A stretch of 64,000 nt of DNA from Acidobacteriota bacterium (GCA_028749115.1 JAQURD010000001.1:152218-216217); one strand, 5' to 3'. Positions 35,227-44,666 are shown, counted from the stretch's first letter. Translations and numbers: made by a program. The notes: a model not told the origin generated them from the sequence alone.

Positions 35227-36423
35227 ATGCTAAGAAAAGAAGTCTTAATCAAAGAAAAGACTGAACAGGCTGTCAATATACTTAAAGAGGCCGGAGTTGA
35301 TTGCTGGATAACTTTCACCCGGGAAAGCGAGATCTGCGGCGATCCGACTCTTGTTTTTCTGGCTCCCAGCCATGTTACCTGGCATTCAGCCTTCATTATC
35401 AGTTCGGATGGGAGAAAAAAAGCTATCGTTGGCCTGTATGATAAAAGGGCTATTGAAGATAGCGGGGCCTATGACTCAGTGGACAGTTATGTGACTGGCA
35501 TTAAGGAGCCATTTGAACATTATATGAAGGAGCTTCAGCCGCGGACCATCGCTATTAATTACTCGAAAACAAGTGAAATTAGCGACGGGCTGACTCATGG
35601 TCTGTATTTAGTGCTCTATGAGCTACTGCAGGAAATTGGCTTTGAAAACAGGCTGGTGTCGGCAGAAAAAATAATTTCAGCCTTGAGACAGAGAAAGTCA
35701 CCATCTGAGCTTCAGGCTATCAAGGCAGCTATTACTGAGACTGAAAATATTTTCCAGCTTGTCAAAAAGTTTATTGCTCCCGGGAAAACCGAAAAACAAA
35801 TTGCTGACTTCATGCTAAATGAGGTCAGGCAGCGTCATCTGGCCACGGCCTGGGGGGAAAGTACGTGCCCGGCTGTCTTTACCGGACCGGAGACGGCCCA
35901 GGCTCACTACTTCCCGACTGACCGTCAGGTCAAACCTGGCCATCTTCTCAATATGGATTTTGGAATCAAAGTTGATGGCTATTGCTCAGATCTTCAAAGA
36001 ACATTTTATATCATGGAGAAAGGTGAAAAAGGAGCTCCGCCTGAGGTCAAAAAAGGCTTTGAAACTATTACCAAAACGATTGAAGAAGCCAGAAAAGCCA
36101 TGAAGCCAGGGGTCAAAGGTCTGGTGATTGACGAACTGGCCAGACGAATTGTCACCGAAGCCGGCTATGAGGAATTTCCTCATGCTCTTGGCCATCAGGT
36201 TGGACGATTTGCCCATGATGGTACAGCTCTTCTTGGACCAGCCTGGGAAAAATATGCAGACAAACCTTTTCAGCCCTTAGAACCGGGCATGGTTTTTACC
36301 CTTGAGCCCCGATTGACTGTGCCCGGGAGAGGCGTAGCCACGATTGAAGATATGGTCCTGGTCACTGAAACCGGGGCTGAATTTCTGGATCATCCCCAGA
36401 CGGAGCTAATGTTAATAAAATGA
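35227..36423 (+). CDS. M24-family aminopeptidase (Xaa-Pro peptidase type)
   Basis: 398 residues: a creatinase-like N-terminal domain (about 1-155) and a pita-bread catalytic domain. The metal ligands are in place: D in LLNMDFGI, D in YCSDLQRTF, H in HALGHQVGRFAHD, E in FTLEPRLT, E in ATIEDMVL. It removes N-terminal residues next to proline, in the cytoplasm (no signal). SD GGAGGGAGG is present. It follows the POT peptide transporter closely and probably digests imported peptides. The exact specificity (Pro or other) is not certain. Confidence 0.88.
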   Translation: MLRKEVLIKEKTEQAVNILKEAGVDCWITFTRESEICGDPTLVFLAPSHVTWHSAFIISSDGRKKAIVGLYDKRAIEDSGAYDSVDSYVTGIKEPFEHYMKELQPRTIAINYSKTSEISDGLTHGLYLVLYELLQEIGFENRLVSAEKIISALRQRKSPSELQAIKAAITETENIFQLVKKFIAPGKTEKQIADFMLNEVRQRHLATAWGESTCPAVFTGPETAQAHYFPTDRQVKPGHLLNMDFGIKVDGYCSDLQRTFYIMEKGEKGAPPEVKKGFETITKTIEEARKAMKPGVKGLVIDELARRIVTEAGYEEFPHALGHQVGRFAHDGTALLGPAWEKYADKPFQPLEPGMVFTLEPRLTVPGRGVATIEDMVLVTETGAEFLDHPQTELMLIK

Positions 36424-36437
36424 GTCAGACCTTTGGT

Positions 36438-37364
36438 TCACAAGCCGTAGACACCTGGCTTTTTAGCAAATAATCTGGCCTCGGCTATATCCTCAAAACC
36501 ACAGACATATCTGGTCAGGCGTTCAAGGCCAAAACCAAAACCGGCTGAAGGATAAAGCCCCCGGTCAGCCAGCCGGAGATAAAGCTCATAGGTTCTTAAA
36601 TCAATGCCTTTCTCCTGGATTCGTTTCCTTATTTTGTCTGGTTGATATTCTCTTTCACCCCCGGATAAAGCCTCGCCGAAGCCCTCAGGGTAAATTAAAT
36701 CCATGTCAACCAGAAGACCAGGTTTTTTTTCATCCTGCCGGTCGTAAAATTCCCGGTGCTCAAGTGGGAAATCCACCAGCCAGGCTGGCCCGGCCAGTTT
36801 TTCTGATAACTTCATTTCAAAATCCTCTCCATAAGTCTCGACCGCCTGCTGATAGCTAATCCGTTCAAAGGGTGGCCGGAAGGACGGTAATTTTCTTTTG
36901 AGCATTTTTAGCTCACTAGCCGCCTCTTTTTTAATACCATTAATAACCCGAGAAAATAGTTTCTCGCCCAGCTCAATTATTTCCTGCCGGCTGGCTTGCC
37001 TGACTTCGAGATCAAGCTGCACAAATTCGATCAAGTGACGGCCACTGTTTTTTCTATCGGGCGTTTCAATCCTGACATTAGGCGAAAAACAAAATATTTT
37101 GGGAACAGTACGCAGGGCCAGTTGCTTGTGAAAAATCATGCTTTTGGTAATCTGATATTTAAAACCATAACATTCGACTTCCCCCCTCACCCGGTAGTCA
37201 GTCAAAGGATCAGTAATAGGAGAAATGATCACGGGCAAAAGCTCCTGGAAGCCTGACTCCACCAAAAACTCGCGAATGAGTGTAATTAATTTTGTCTGGA
37301 TAGAAATGGCCAGAGGCAAACGGGGCGAAGCAAGTTGCTGAATATATTTATCAGTGTCAATCAT
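36438..37364 (-). CDS. Asparagine synthetase-like class II aaRS paralogue (AspRS/AsnRS catalytic domain only)
   Basis: 308 residues, a class II synthetase core without the N-terminal OB anticodon-binding domain. Motif 2 appears as CFSPNVRIETPDRKNSGRHLIEFVQLDLE and motif 3 as GFGFGLERLTRYVCG, both of the AspRS/AsnRS subclass. This layout matches the archaeal asparagine synthetase related to AspRS (described in Pyrococcus abyssi), which makes asparagine from aspartate and ammonia with ATP. SD AAGGAG precedes ATG 37364. Alternatives are tRNA-like or elongation-factor modification (EpmA-like), less likely given AspRS-like motifs. It converges on the M24 gene. Confidence 0.75.
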   Translation of the reverse strand: MIDTDKYIQQLASPRLPLAISIQTKLITLIREFLVESGFQELLPVIISPITDPLTDYRVRGEVECYGFKYQITKSMIFHKQLALRTVPKIFCFSPNVRIETPDRKNSGRHLIEFVQLDLEVRQASRQEIIELGEKLFSRVINGIKKEAASELKMLKRKLPSFRPPFERISYQQAVETYGEDFEMKLSEKLAGPAWLVDFPLEHREFYDRQDEKKPGLLVDMDLIYPEGFGEALSGGEREYQPDKIRKRIQEKGIDLRTYELYLRLADRGLYPSAGFGFGLERLTRYVCGFEDIAEARLFAKKPGVYGL

Positions 37365-37452
37365 CTTTTACTCCTTGATTGGTGATTTGCTAAAAAAATA
37401 GATCAATAAAAATTAACCGGAAATAAGGTTTTAATGGCAGGTAGAAATAGAC

Positions 37453-37473
37453 ACGTCCCCTAGAGGGGGACGT
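37453..37473. other. Perfect 8-bp hairpin
   Basis: ACGTCCCC, loop TAGAG, GGGGACGT, followed on the plus strand by TATTATTGG. Role unknown: a weak terminator, operator or part of a leader. Confidence 0.45.
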
Positions 37474-37506
37474 TATTATTGGCATGATAAGATAAAACAA
37501 AGATTA

Positions 37507-37590
37507 CTGGCTGGTTGGTAGACACCACCCGAAAGAGAAGGTCTTGTGTTCTTGCTTTTTCTCTTTTCATCTTAGCCAGCTTTTTAATTT
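37507..37590 (+). ncRNA. Candidate structured RNA ending in a T-run
   Basis: A closing stem CTGGCT/AGCCAG (37507-37512 with 37574-37579) encloses two further stems: TGGT/ACCA around AGAC, and a perfect AAAGAGAA/TTCTCTTT (37532-37539 with 37559-37566). The closing stem is followed by CTTTTTAATTT, a terminator-like T tract on the plus strand. No known riboswitch or RNA family is recognised, and no promoter is clear. Confidence 0.25.
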
Positions 37591-37818
37591 CTTAATTAAA
37601 TATAGACCCTTAACTTCCAGCCGTCAAGTGGAATATTAAAATAATTATACTTATATAAACGGCTGATACCTTTTTTATCTATTAATTAACCTGATAGCCA
37701 GGAAAAGACATTTTGCTTTAGCCTTTCTTTAAATATTGATTTACAAAAAAGTCGTCAAGGGAAGATAAATAATTTGTCAATAGTTCAAAGGCAATTAGAG
37801 GTATAATATAAAGAGAAG

Positions 37819-37950
37819 CTGAGGCGGAAGGAGCAAAAAGACAGGAAGGAAGAAGCCGTTGTTGCTTTAGTTCTGGCCGGTGATATTGAAAGCGGTGATT
37901 GTCCAGAAACTCAGCCCAGCATTCAACCTGAGTATGATCATATTAGATAA
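37819..37950 (+). pseudogene. Start-less protein-like open frame
   Basis: From CTG 37819 to TAA 37950 a 43-codon frame reads LRRKEQKDRKEEAVVALVLA then GDIESGDCPE and ends EYDHIR. A charged helix plus acidic tail looks protein-like. No ATG, GTG or TTG is available, and a stop lies 12 bases upstream of the CTG. It could be a gene remnant or use a rare start. Confidence 0.3.
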
Positions 37951-37973
37951 TATTGGATTAAATAGGTTTAATC

Positions 37974-38675
37974 ATGAGAGTCACTTTTAGTCAGCCGGTT
38001 TTCATTCCCTATGGTGGTTTTTTTGGTCGTCAGCTTAATTCTGATCTTATGATCCTTCTTGATCAGACTCAATTTCCTCGCGGTTTTACCTTTGTTAACC
38101 GTAACCGTCTAAAAGGGCCGTCTGGAGAAATCTGGGTGTCTCTTCCGCTGAGAAAAAAGGGCCTTGGCCTGCAAACTATCGGTGAGCTCCGCCTTCACCA
38201 GCCAGAAACATCAGCAAAAAAGTTCCTGGCCTTGATCAAACATTACTATGGACATTCTATACACTATGAATCTGTTTCACTTCAGCTTAAGGCCGTTTTT
38301 GAGCTGGTTCAGGATAGATTCCTCGAGCTGTGTTTAGAATCAATAAATAAGCTTAAAAGTTGGCTTGGAATTGCTTCTCCCCTTCTCTTACAGTCAGAAG
38401 TCGGCTTAACTGGACGTGGACCACAGCTTTTAATTGACTTAGCCCAAGAGGTAAAAGCGTCTGAAATACTTTTTCCCTATCTGGCTAGTTGCCATTTTGA
38501 TATCTCTGGATTTAGAGCAGCCGGATTGAAGCTAGTATTTCAAAAATACAACCAGGTACCTTATCCTCAGTTCTGGGGGAATTTTCTAGCCAATTTATCG
38601 GCCCTTGATCTTTACCTTTGTTGCGGGCCTGAGGGCAGCCAGATTATTAAAAAAAGTTGCAGACTCATAAAATGA
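37974..38675 (+). CDS. WbqC-family protein
   Basis: 233 residues. The start FSQPVFIPYGGFFGRQLNSDLMILLDQTQF and NRNRLKGPSGEIWVSLPL match the WbqC-like family (normally QP.Y.PW.G...K....D.fv..DdvQf, then NR..i....g..wLtiPv). The usual K for a lysine at the first block is changed to R. It is a cytoplasmic protein often found in surface-polysaccharide clusters, with unknown reaction. No clear SD is present before ATG 37974. It converges on the TIGR03960 gene within 16 bp. No glycan cluster is nearby here. Confidence 0.8.
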   Translation: MRVTFSQPVFIPYGGFFGRQLNSDLMILLDQTQFPRGFTFVNRNRLKGPSGEIWVSLPLRKKGLGLQTIGELRLHQPETSAKKFLALIKHYYGHSIHYESVSLQLKAVFELVQDRFLELCLESINKLKSWLGIASPLLLQSEVGLTGRGPQLLIDLAQEVKASEILFPYLASCHFDISGFRAAGLKLVFQKYNQVPYPQFWGNFLANLSALDLYLCCGPEGSQIIKKSCRLIK

Positions 38676-38691
38676 TGCTGCAAGCAGACAG

Positions 38692-41256
38692 TCATGTCAA
38701 TTGCCTGGAGTCAAAGCCCTGACTAAAGACAAGATACTCACGGGTTAAAGCATAGACTGGATTTTTTATAGACAGCAAAGCTCCAACGATGTCTTGAATG
38801 CGGAGAGGTTTCTGCAAATTAAAAGCTAAATAAAAAAACAGGCGCTGAACCTCAGGTTTAAATTCAATTTTCACCTGCCCTTCATATCCGGCTGAAAAGT
38901 AATTAAGATAGCCAGCCTCCAATTTTTCTGGCAGCCAATCAATAGCTTTAACAACTGGATCTTCAAGATTCAAGGAATAAACCAATCCTTTGATATCCCG
39001 GAAAAGCGGCAGCCACTCGGCCGGGCAATCTTTCAAGCCAAGAAAAGACAGCCCCTGGGGTGTGGCCTTATTAATCTTATTTAAAAATTCAGACTGGTTA
39101 AGCTGTTCATGAGCTCTAAATTCCAGAACTTCAGCCTTAGCTTCCAGGCCAAGAGGCAGGGCTGGGCCATAGGTAATAAGCATTTTGGGGTGAAATCCCT
39201 GGGAAAAAGCTAATTTAAGGTCAGCCCTCCGGAAGCTTCTTTCTATCTGGTTTAATAAATCAATATGCGAAATAAAGCGAAGCAGTCCTCTTTTCTCATA
39301 AGTTGCCCGGTAGCGAAAAACAGGCGAAAGTTTTTCTGTTTCTTTTTCACTACTACTAATCAGGTTAATGGCAGGTCTAGGGCTTGATCCGGGACTGACC
39401 ATAGATGATCTGGCTGATTTATATTGAGGCCAGTAGCAGGCCTGGCAGCCAGAACAGGTTTTCTCCTGGCAGGGCGGAGTGTATTTGGCTTCTAATGAGG
39501 CTTGAGCCTCTTCCCATAGATGAGGCTTTTTAAGTCCAGTTTTGATTATGTCCCAGGGAAGAGCTGCTGCTGGATCGATAGCTTGAAGATAATTATGGTA
39601 ATCTATCTGGCCGCGGTCAAAAGCTTCCCTCCAGAGATTAAAATCGAACTCATCCCGCCAGCCATCAAATCTTGCTCCCAGCTGATAGGCTTCTTCCAAG
39701 ACGCGGCCTAGTTTCCGATCGCCGCGAGAAAAAACAGCTTCCAGGATAGAGGTCTCAACTTTCGATTCTTTTATTTCAATCTTTTTCCAGCGTTTTAGTT
39801 GATTTTTCAAATAATGCTGTTTTTCCAGCAGTTTGGCCGGTTCTTCCATCGGCAGCCATTGAAAAGGTGTATGCGGTTTGGGAATAAATGAAGAAACAGT
39901 CAGATTAATCGCCGGGGTGACCCTAAAGATCTTTTTACCTGATTCTATTAAGCGGGCAATAAGATCAATTATAGCCTCCAGATCTTCTTCCTTTTCGGTT
40001 GGCAAGCCAATCATAAAATAGAGCTTAAGCAATCTCCAGCCGTGGGCCAAAGCATAGCCAGCTGCAGTCATTAACTGTTCATTGGTAATCCTCTTATTAA
40101 TAACCTTACGGAGGCGTTCACTCCCGGCTTCTGGCACCAGGGTAAAACCTGTCTTTTTAATCTTTACTATGTCTTCAACTATTTCACCGGAAAGTGTTTC
40201 TGGCCGGAGTGAAGGCAGGGAAATTGAAATTTTATGGGTTTCTAAAAGAGGCAGCAAATTTTTTATTGATGGCTGGAGATAAGGGTAGTCGCCGACAGAC
40301 AGAGCGATAAACGATAGTTCTTCATAACCTGTCTGTCTTAAACCGGAATAGGCCAGATGTTCAACCTGCTGGCCAGGGCGGTAACGGTAAGGAAAGTAAA
40401 GACTAGCTGCCTGGCAGAACCGGCAATTCCATGGGCAACCCCTGGCCACTTCCACCTGCCAGCGGTCGAAGACAGATTGAATATTAGGAACGGCCATTTT
40501 TTCAGCCGAATTGACTTTATCCAATGGATAAACAATTCTCTTCTCAATTGTATCTGGTGCTCCGCTCACTGGCCTGGGAACAAGCAAAAAGCTTTTTTCC
40601 TGTTTCTCGGCCTGGTAAAAACATGGCACGTAAACCCCTTTGATATTGAGAAAACTTTTTAATAATTCTTCCCGGCTGCCTGCCTCAGATTTGACTTCAA
40701 AAAATCTATCAATTATCTCCAGAAAGACCTCTTCTCCGTCGCCCAACACAAAGAAATCAATAAAGTCAGCCAGTGGTTCTGGATTGAAAGCAGCCGGACC
40801 TCCAGCTATAATCAGTGGATGTGATAGCTGGCGATCAGCAGTCAGCCTGGGAACTTGCCCGAGTTCAAGCATATTCAATAAATTGGTATTATTAAGTTCA
40901 TAGAGGAGAGAAAAGCCAATCAGATCAAAACTGCCCAGAGGAATTTTATTTTCTAAGGAATAAAGAGGCAGTTGATGCTTCCGGAGCTGAAACTCGAAGT
41001 CAGGCCAGGGAGCGTAGACTCTTTCTGCCAGAATATCTGGCCTTTGATTAAGAATAAAATATAGAATTTTCTGGCCGAGATATGACATGCCAAGCTCATA
41101 AACTTCAGGAAAAGCCAGAGCCACTTTAATCTTTACTGACTCAGGATCCTTTTTGATTTGGTTTGATTCACCGCCAATATAACGGCCTGGTTTCTGCACC
41201 TCACGCCAGAGTAACTCGAGTTTTTCTGTTTCTAATCGAGTCAGCTTGTTCTTCAT
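38692..41256 (-). CDS. TIGR03960-type radical SAM protein fused to DUF2344
   Basis: 854 residues. The N-terminal B12-binding-like region (residues about 1-230; YLGQKILYFILNQRP, GFSLLYELNNTNLLNML) precedes a radical SAM core with VEVARGCPWNCRFCQAAS (CxxxCxxC). TPAINLTVSSFIPKPHTPFQW follows. The C-terminal 220 residues are a DUF2344 domain (RYRATYEKRGLLRFISHIDLL, FSQGFHPKMLITYGPALPLG). In many bacteria these are two adjacent genes or one fusion near ribonuclease G. It begins 31 bp downstream of rodA. The reaction is unknown; a role in RNA or ribosome modification is often suggested by context. Confidence 0.85.
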   Translation of the reverse strand: MKNKLTRLETEKLELLWREVQKPGRYIGGESNQIKKDPESVKIKVALAFPEVYELGMSYLGQKILYFILNQRPDILAERVYAPWPDFEFQLRKHQLPLYSLENKIPLGSFDLIGFSLLYELNNTNLLNMLELGQVPRLTADRQLSHPLIIAGGPAAFNPEPLADFIDFFVLGDGEEVFLEIIDRFFEVKSEAGSREELLKSFLNIKGVYVPCFYQAEKQEKSFLLVPRPVSGAPDTIEKRIVYPLDKVNSAEKMAVPNIQSVFDRWQVEVARGCPWNCRFCQAASLYFPYRYRPGQQVEHLAYSGLRQTGYEELSFIALSVGDYPYLQPSIKNLLPLLETHKISISLPSLRPETLSGEIVEDIVKIKKTGFTLVPEAGSERLRKVINKRITNEQLMTAAGYALAHGWRLLKLYFMIGLPTEKEEDLEAIIDLIARLIESGKKIFRVTPAINLTVSSFIPKPHTPFQWLPMEEPAKLLEKQHYLKNQLKRWKKIEIKESKVETSILEAVFSRGDRKLGRVLEEAYQLGARFDGWRDEFDFNLWREAFDRGQIDYHNYLQAIDPAAALPWDIIKTGLKKPHLWEEAQASLEAKYTPPCQEKTCSGCQACYWPQYKSARSSMVSPGSSPRPAINLISSSEKETEKLSPVFRYRATYEKRGLLRFISHIDLLNQIERSFRRADLKLAFSQGFHPKMLITYGPALPLGLEAKAEVLEFRAHEQLNQSEFLNKINKATPQGLSFLGLKDCPAEWLPLFRDIKGLVYSLNLEDPVVKAIDWLPEKLEAGYLNYFSAGYEGQVKIEFKPEVQRLFFYLAFNLQKPLRIQDIVGALLSIKNPVYALTREYLVFSQGFDSRQLT

Positions 41257-41287
41257 CTTCAGCTCTTTCCTTTCGGCAAATCATAGA

Positions 41288-42385
41288 TTAGAACCTGACA
41301 TAAACAAATCTTCGCATTCTAACATTAGCTACCAGGCCAACCAGTAAAACATTGGTCAAAAGAGATGAGCCGCCATAGCTTAAAAACGGAATAGGAATGC
41401 CTGTAATAGGAAAAAGTCCGACAATCATCATGACATTAATTAAGAATTGGCAGCCAATAAGCATGGCTGAAAGAAAGGCTAGATAAACCCCGGCCCGGTC
41501 AGGTGAAAGCTGGCTAACCGAAAATAGCCGGTAGAGAAAGATAAAATAGACAATAAAAATCCCTAGAATACCCAAAAAACCCAGATCCTCTCCAATGACA
41601 GCCAGAATAAAATCAGTGTGGCGGGCCGGCAGGAAACGAAGCTGGCTCTGAGTTCCCTTATGGTACCCCTTGCCTGTCAGGCCACCTGAGCCGATGGCTA
41701 TTCTCGACTGCTGGAGTTGATAGCCAGCCCCGCGAGGATCCTGGCCGGGCATTAGCAGGGTCTCAATTCTCTTCTTCTGATAATCTTTAAGCATATAATT
41801 CCAACCAAAAAAACCAACTAGAAAAGCAACAATTAAAATAATAGCTGCATATTTTTTAGGTAAGCCGGCAAGAATATAGGCTCCTAGCAGGACTGGTAGA
41901 AAAGTTATAGCTGTCCCCAGATCAGGTTGTATGGCAATTAATATAAAAGGCAGGCCAACCAGGCCAGAGCTTAAAAGGAAAGCTCTAAAAGACATCACAT
42001 CTTCCTTGTAGTCTGAAAAAAGCCTGGCCAGCAAAAGAATGACAGCCAGTTTGGTCAGTTCCGAAGGTTGAAACCGAAACGGCCCGATGACCAGCCAGCT
42101 CCGGGTATTGGCCACTCTCGTACCGAGGATCAAGAGCAGGATAAGCAAAACGTTCATGAAGACATAAAAAGGAAAAGCAAAATTCAGCAAGACTTTGTAA
42201 TCGATCATAAGCAAAACAAACAGAGCCAGGAGACTGACCCCCAGCCAGAGAACCTGCCGCCAGACATATTGACTTGCTTGATAATAGATGGCACTGTAAA
42301 CAAAGAAAATCCCGATAATGGCCATAAGAACCATTAATAGAATAGTCGGCCAGTCAATTTCCCTGAAGATTCGTCTGTCTAACAT
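41288..42385 (-). CDS. rodA: Rod-shape-determining peptidoglycan polymerase RodA
   Basis: A SEDS-family glycosyltransferase that works with PBP2 in lateral wall growth. Ten or so helices, with the SEDS end block ITGIPIPFLSYGGSSLL and QPDLGTAITFLPVLLGAY in the middle. Start at ATG 42385 (MLDRRIFREIDW) gives 365 residues, normal for RodA; the track's 42502 start adds 39 residues lying inside mrdA. GGGAAAAAT just before this ATG is a weak SD. The gene overlaps the mrdA end by 32 bp, so translational coupling is likely. Confidence 0.93.
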   Translation of the reverse strand: MLDRRIFREIDWPTILLMVLMAIIGIFFVYSAIYYQASQYVWRQVLWLGVSLLALFVLLMIDYKVLLNFAFPFYVFMNVLLILLLILGTRVANTRSWLVIGPFRFQPSELTKLAVILLLARLFSDYKEDVMSFRAFLLSSGLVGLPFILIAIQPDLGTAITFLPVLLGAYILAGLPKKYAAIILIVAFLVGFFGWNYMLKDYQKKRIETLLMPGQDPRGAGYQLQQSRIAIGSGGLTGKGYHKGTQSQLRFLPARHTDFILAVIGEDLGFLGILGIFIVYFIFLYRLFSVSQLSPDRAGVYLAFLSAMLIGCQFLINVMMIVGLFPITGIPIPFLSYGGSSLLTNVLLVGLVANVRMRRFVYVRF

Positions 42386-44162
42386 ATTTTTCCCGGTAAG
42401 CTTTAAAAATTTCTCCAGCCATAGGTGCCGCTGTCTGACCGCCCAGACCACCAAATTCGACCAGAATGGTGACAACAATTTGAGGTTGGTACCTCGGGGC
42501 AAAGCCGCTAAACCAGCTATGCGTTTTCAGAGCTTCTTTTCCTCTTTGAACCATTTTTTCAGCCTGTTCCCGGCTTATAACCTGAGTTGATCCAGTTTTG
42601 CCGCAGATATCAAAACCCGGTTGATAGGCACCATGTCCTGTACCGCCATCATTAACCGAACGCCACATGCCTTCAATAACTTTTTCAAATATTTCGGGCC
42701 TCAAGTCTGCTTTTTCTCGCTTAAGCTCCGTCTGATTATCAACCAGAGTCAATCTGGGCTTGACTTTTATCCCCCGGTTAGCCAGACAGGCAGTCATAGC
42801 TGCTATCTGTAGCGGAGTGACCAGAACAGGTCCCTGGCCTATGGCCACAGAAATAGTTTCACCTGGATACCAGGCTTCTCCCTGGGATTTTCTCTTCCAG
42901 TCAGTAGAAGGTACCAATCCTTCCTTTTCCCCGGGCATATCAACACCGGTAATTTTCCCCAGGCCGAGGCTACGGGCATAATTAGCAATAATATCAATAT
43001 TTAGACTCCGTCCCAACTGGTAGAAATAAATATTACATGAGTTTTTTATGGCCTCAGCCAAATCCAGGTTGCCATGACCTGGTTTGAACCAGCAGGTAAA
43101 ATCTTTACCATAAAGATTTATGCTACCCGAGCAAAAGAAAGCCGTTCTTTCAGAGATTAATCCTGTCTGAAGGGCAGTCAGAGCAGTTACGATCTTGAAA
43201 ATCGAACCAGGAGAATATAAGCCGCGAATGACCCGGTTTTCAAGGGGTCCGGCCGGATCATTCATAATTGACATCCATTCATCAGGAGAAAACCTGCTGA
43301 TAAAACGATTTGGATCATAAGAGGGCGAACTGGCCCAGACTAAACACTCCCCTGTTCCGGGATCAAGAACTACAATTGCACCTTCTTTTCCCTGAAGAAG
43401 CTCTTCCGCCCTTTTCTGTAAGTCTAAATCAATAGAGAGAATCAGATCTTTTCCTTTAACTGGCTCTATTCTATTTACTTCACCCATAGATCGGCCCAGG
43501 CTGTCAACAGTTTCTATCAACTGGCCATCCTGCCCGGTCAAATAGTCATCATATTGTTTTTCCAGGGCTGCTTTCCCGACCATTTCACCACCGCGCCATT
43601 TTCTTTGAGAACTTCCTTTTATTTCTTCAGCTGAAACTTCTTGCAGATAGCCAAGAACATGTGCTGCTGTCTGACCAAAGGGATAATAGCGCCTGGGCTC
43701 CACTTGAAGACGAAGTTCGGGAAATTCCTCCTTTCTCCCCTCAATGACGGCTACTTCGTCCAGCTTGAGGTTGTCTTTGATGACCACAGGTTCAAAACTC
43801 TGTAGCCAGCTATAGCGCTCAGTTCTGGCCTTTAGCTCATCCGGCCTTAAATTTAACAGACCACTCACCCGCTCGATAGTTTGATAACTATTCTTAAGCG
43901 ATTGTTTAAGCATAGAAACCTTAAAACTTGGTCGGTTATCAGCCAGAATAATCTTCTGGCGGTCATAGATCAAACCACGCGGGGCCGGGCTGGGCAAAGA
44001 GCGTAAATAATTAGCCTCTGACATTTTCAAGTATTTTTTATAATCAAAGATCTGTATTTTCCAGTAAAAGGCCATAACCAGAAATATAACTATAACCAGG
44101 ATAATAAAAGTCAGCCTGGATCTTTTTATGATCAGGCTCAAATCCTCGTAAATTTTAGCCAT
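42354..44162 (-). CDS. mrdA: Penicillin-binding protein 2 (transpeptidase)
   Basis: A class B PBP anchored by one N-terminal helix (LTFIILVIVIFLVMAFYW). The dimerisation domain is followed by the transpeptidase domain with all three motifs: SPGSIFKIV (SxxK), KNSCNIYFYQ (SxN) and ICGKTGSTQV (KTG). 602 residues, as expected. The gene lies between mreD and rodA, the standard order. No SD stands out before ATG 44162; it starts 12 bp after the mreD stop. Confidence 0.95.
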   Translation of the reverse strand: MAKIYEDLSLIIKRSRLTFIILVIVIFLVMAFYWKIQIFDYKKYLKMSEANYLRSLPSPAPRGLIYDRQKIILADNRPSFKVSMLKQSLKNSYQTIERVSGLLNLRPDELKARTERYSWLQSFEPVVIKDNLKLDEVAVIEGRKEEFPELRLQVEPRRYYPFGQTAAHVLGYLQEVSAEEIKGSSQRKWRGGEMVGKAALEKQYDDYLTGQDGQLIETVDSLGRSMGEVNRIEPVKGKDLILSIDLDLQKRAEELLQGKEGAIVVLDPGTGECLVWASSPSYDPNRFISRFSPDEWMSIMNDPAGPLENRVIRGLYSPGSIFKIVTALTALQTGLISERTAFFCSGSINLYGKDFTCWFKPGHGNLDLAEAIKNSCNIYFYQLGRSLNIDIIANYARSLGLGKITGVDMPGEKEGLVPSTDWKRKSQGEAWYPGETISVAIGQGPVLVTPLQIAAMTACLANRGIKVKPRLTLVDNQTELKREKADLRPEIFEKVIEGMWRSVNDGGTGHGAYQPGFDICGKTGSTQVISREQAEKMVQRGKEALKTHSWFSGFAPRYQPQIVVTILVEFGGLGGQTAAPMAGEIFKAYREKYVRQTNLQGN

Positions 44163-44174
44163 TTAAAAATTCAA

Positions 44175-44660
44175 TCAGCCTGTAACTTTTTTAACCGGGT
44201 GAAACAGGCCAACTAATAGACTTGCTATTATAGCATTCATGACCGGCTGAAAATAAAGGCCTGGCCGGCTAGAAAGCAGGCTCTTTTTAAAAATAAGGCC
44301 ATAAAGAATAGCCCAAATTAAAAGCTGAAAAAGACTCAGGAAAAACAAAATAGCCGTCCTTTTGCCAAAAGAATTAAGATCGACTTTGTGGCTGATCCAG
44401 CCAGCTAAAAAGCCAGTAATGGTCAGGCTCATACCAGCCAGGCCAAAGACACTATGTGAAAAAGAATCTTCCAGAAGTCCAGCCACCGTCCCCATTACTG
44501 CCCCTTCTACCTCTCCGTAAATCATGGCGCTCAGAAGAACAGCCAGACTGAAGGTATTTATTAAAACTACAAGGTCAGGGCTAAGCCTGCCCAGCAAGGA
44601 ATACAAAACAAAAGCCAGAACAAGTATTAAAAATAGAACCAGGCCTTTTCTGATTTTCAC
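44175..44660 (-). CDS. mreD: Rod-shape-determining protein MreD
   Basis: 161 residues with about five hydrophobic helices and the MreD-type VEGAVMGTVAGLLEDSF-SHSVFGLAG segment. GTG 44660 has AAAGG about nine bases upstream. The gene lies between mreC and mrdA in canonical order, which supports the call since MreD sequences are weakly conserved. Confidence 0.88.
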   Translation of the reverse strand: MKIRKGLVLFLILVLAFVLYSLLGRLSPDLVVLINTFSLAVLLSAMIYGEVEGAVMGTVAGLLEDSFSHSVFGLAGMSLTITGFLAGWISHKVDLNSFGKRTAILFFLSLFQLLIWAILYGLIFKKSLLSSRPGLYFQPVMNAIIASLLVGLFHPVKKVTG

Positions 44661-44666
44661 CAGTTT

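Larger units (their letters stand above)
37365..37973. other. 609-bp intergenic region with structured elements and a start-less small ORF
   Basis: The longest gene-free stretch of the window. From left to right it contains a perfect 8-bp hairpin (37453-37473), a multi-stem structure (37507-37590), a TATAAT at 37802 with no fitting -35, and a 43-codon open frame without ATG/GTG/TTG (37819-37950). Confidence 0.5.

Noticed and set aside
37802-37807. TATAAT as a promoter for the WbqC gene
   Set aside because: The nearest TTGTCA is 22 bases upstream, too far, and no extended -10 is present.
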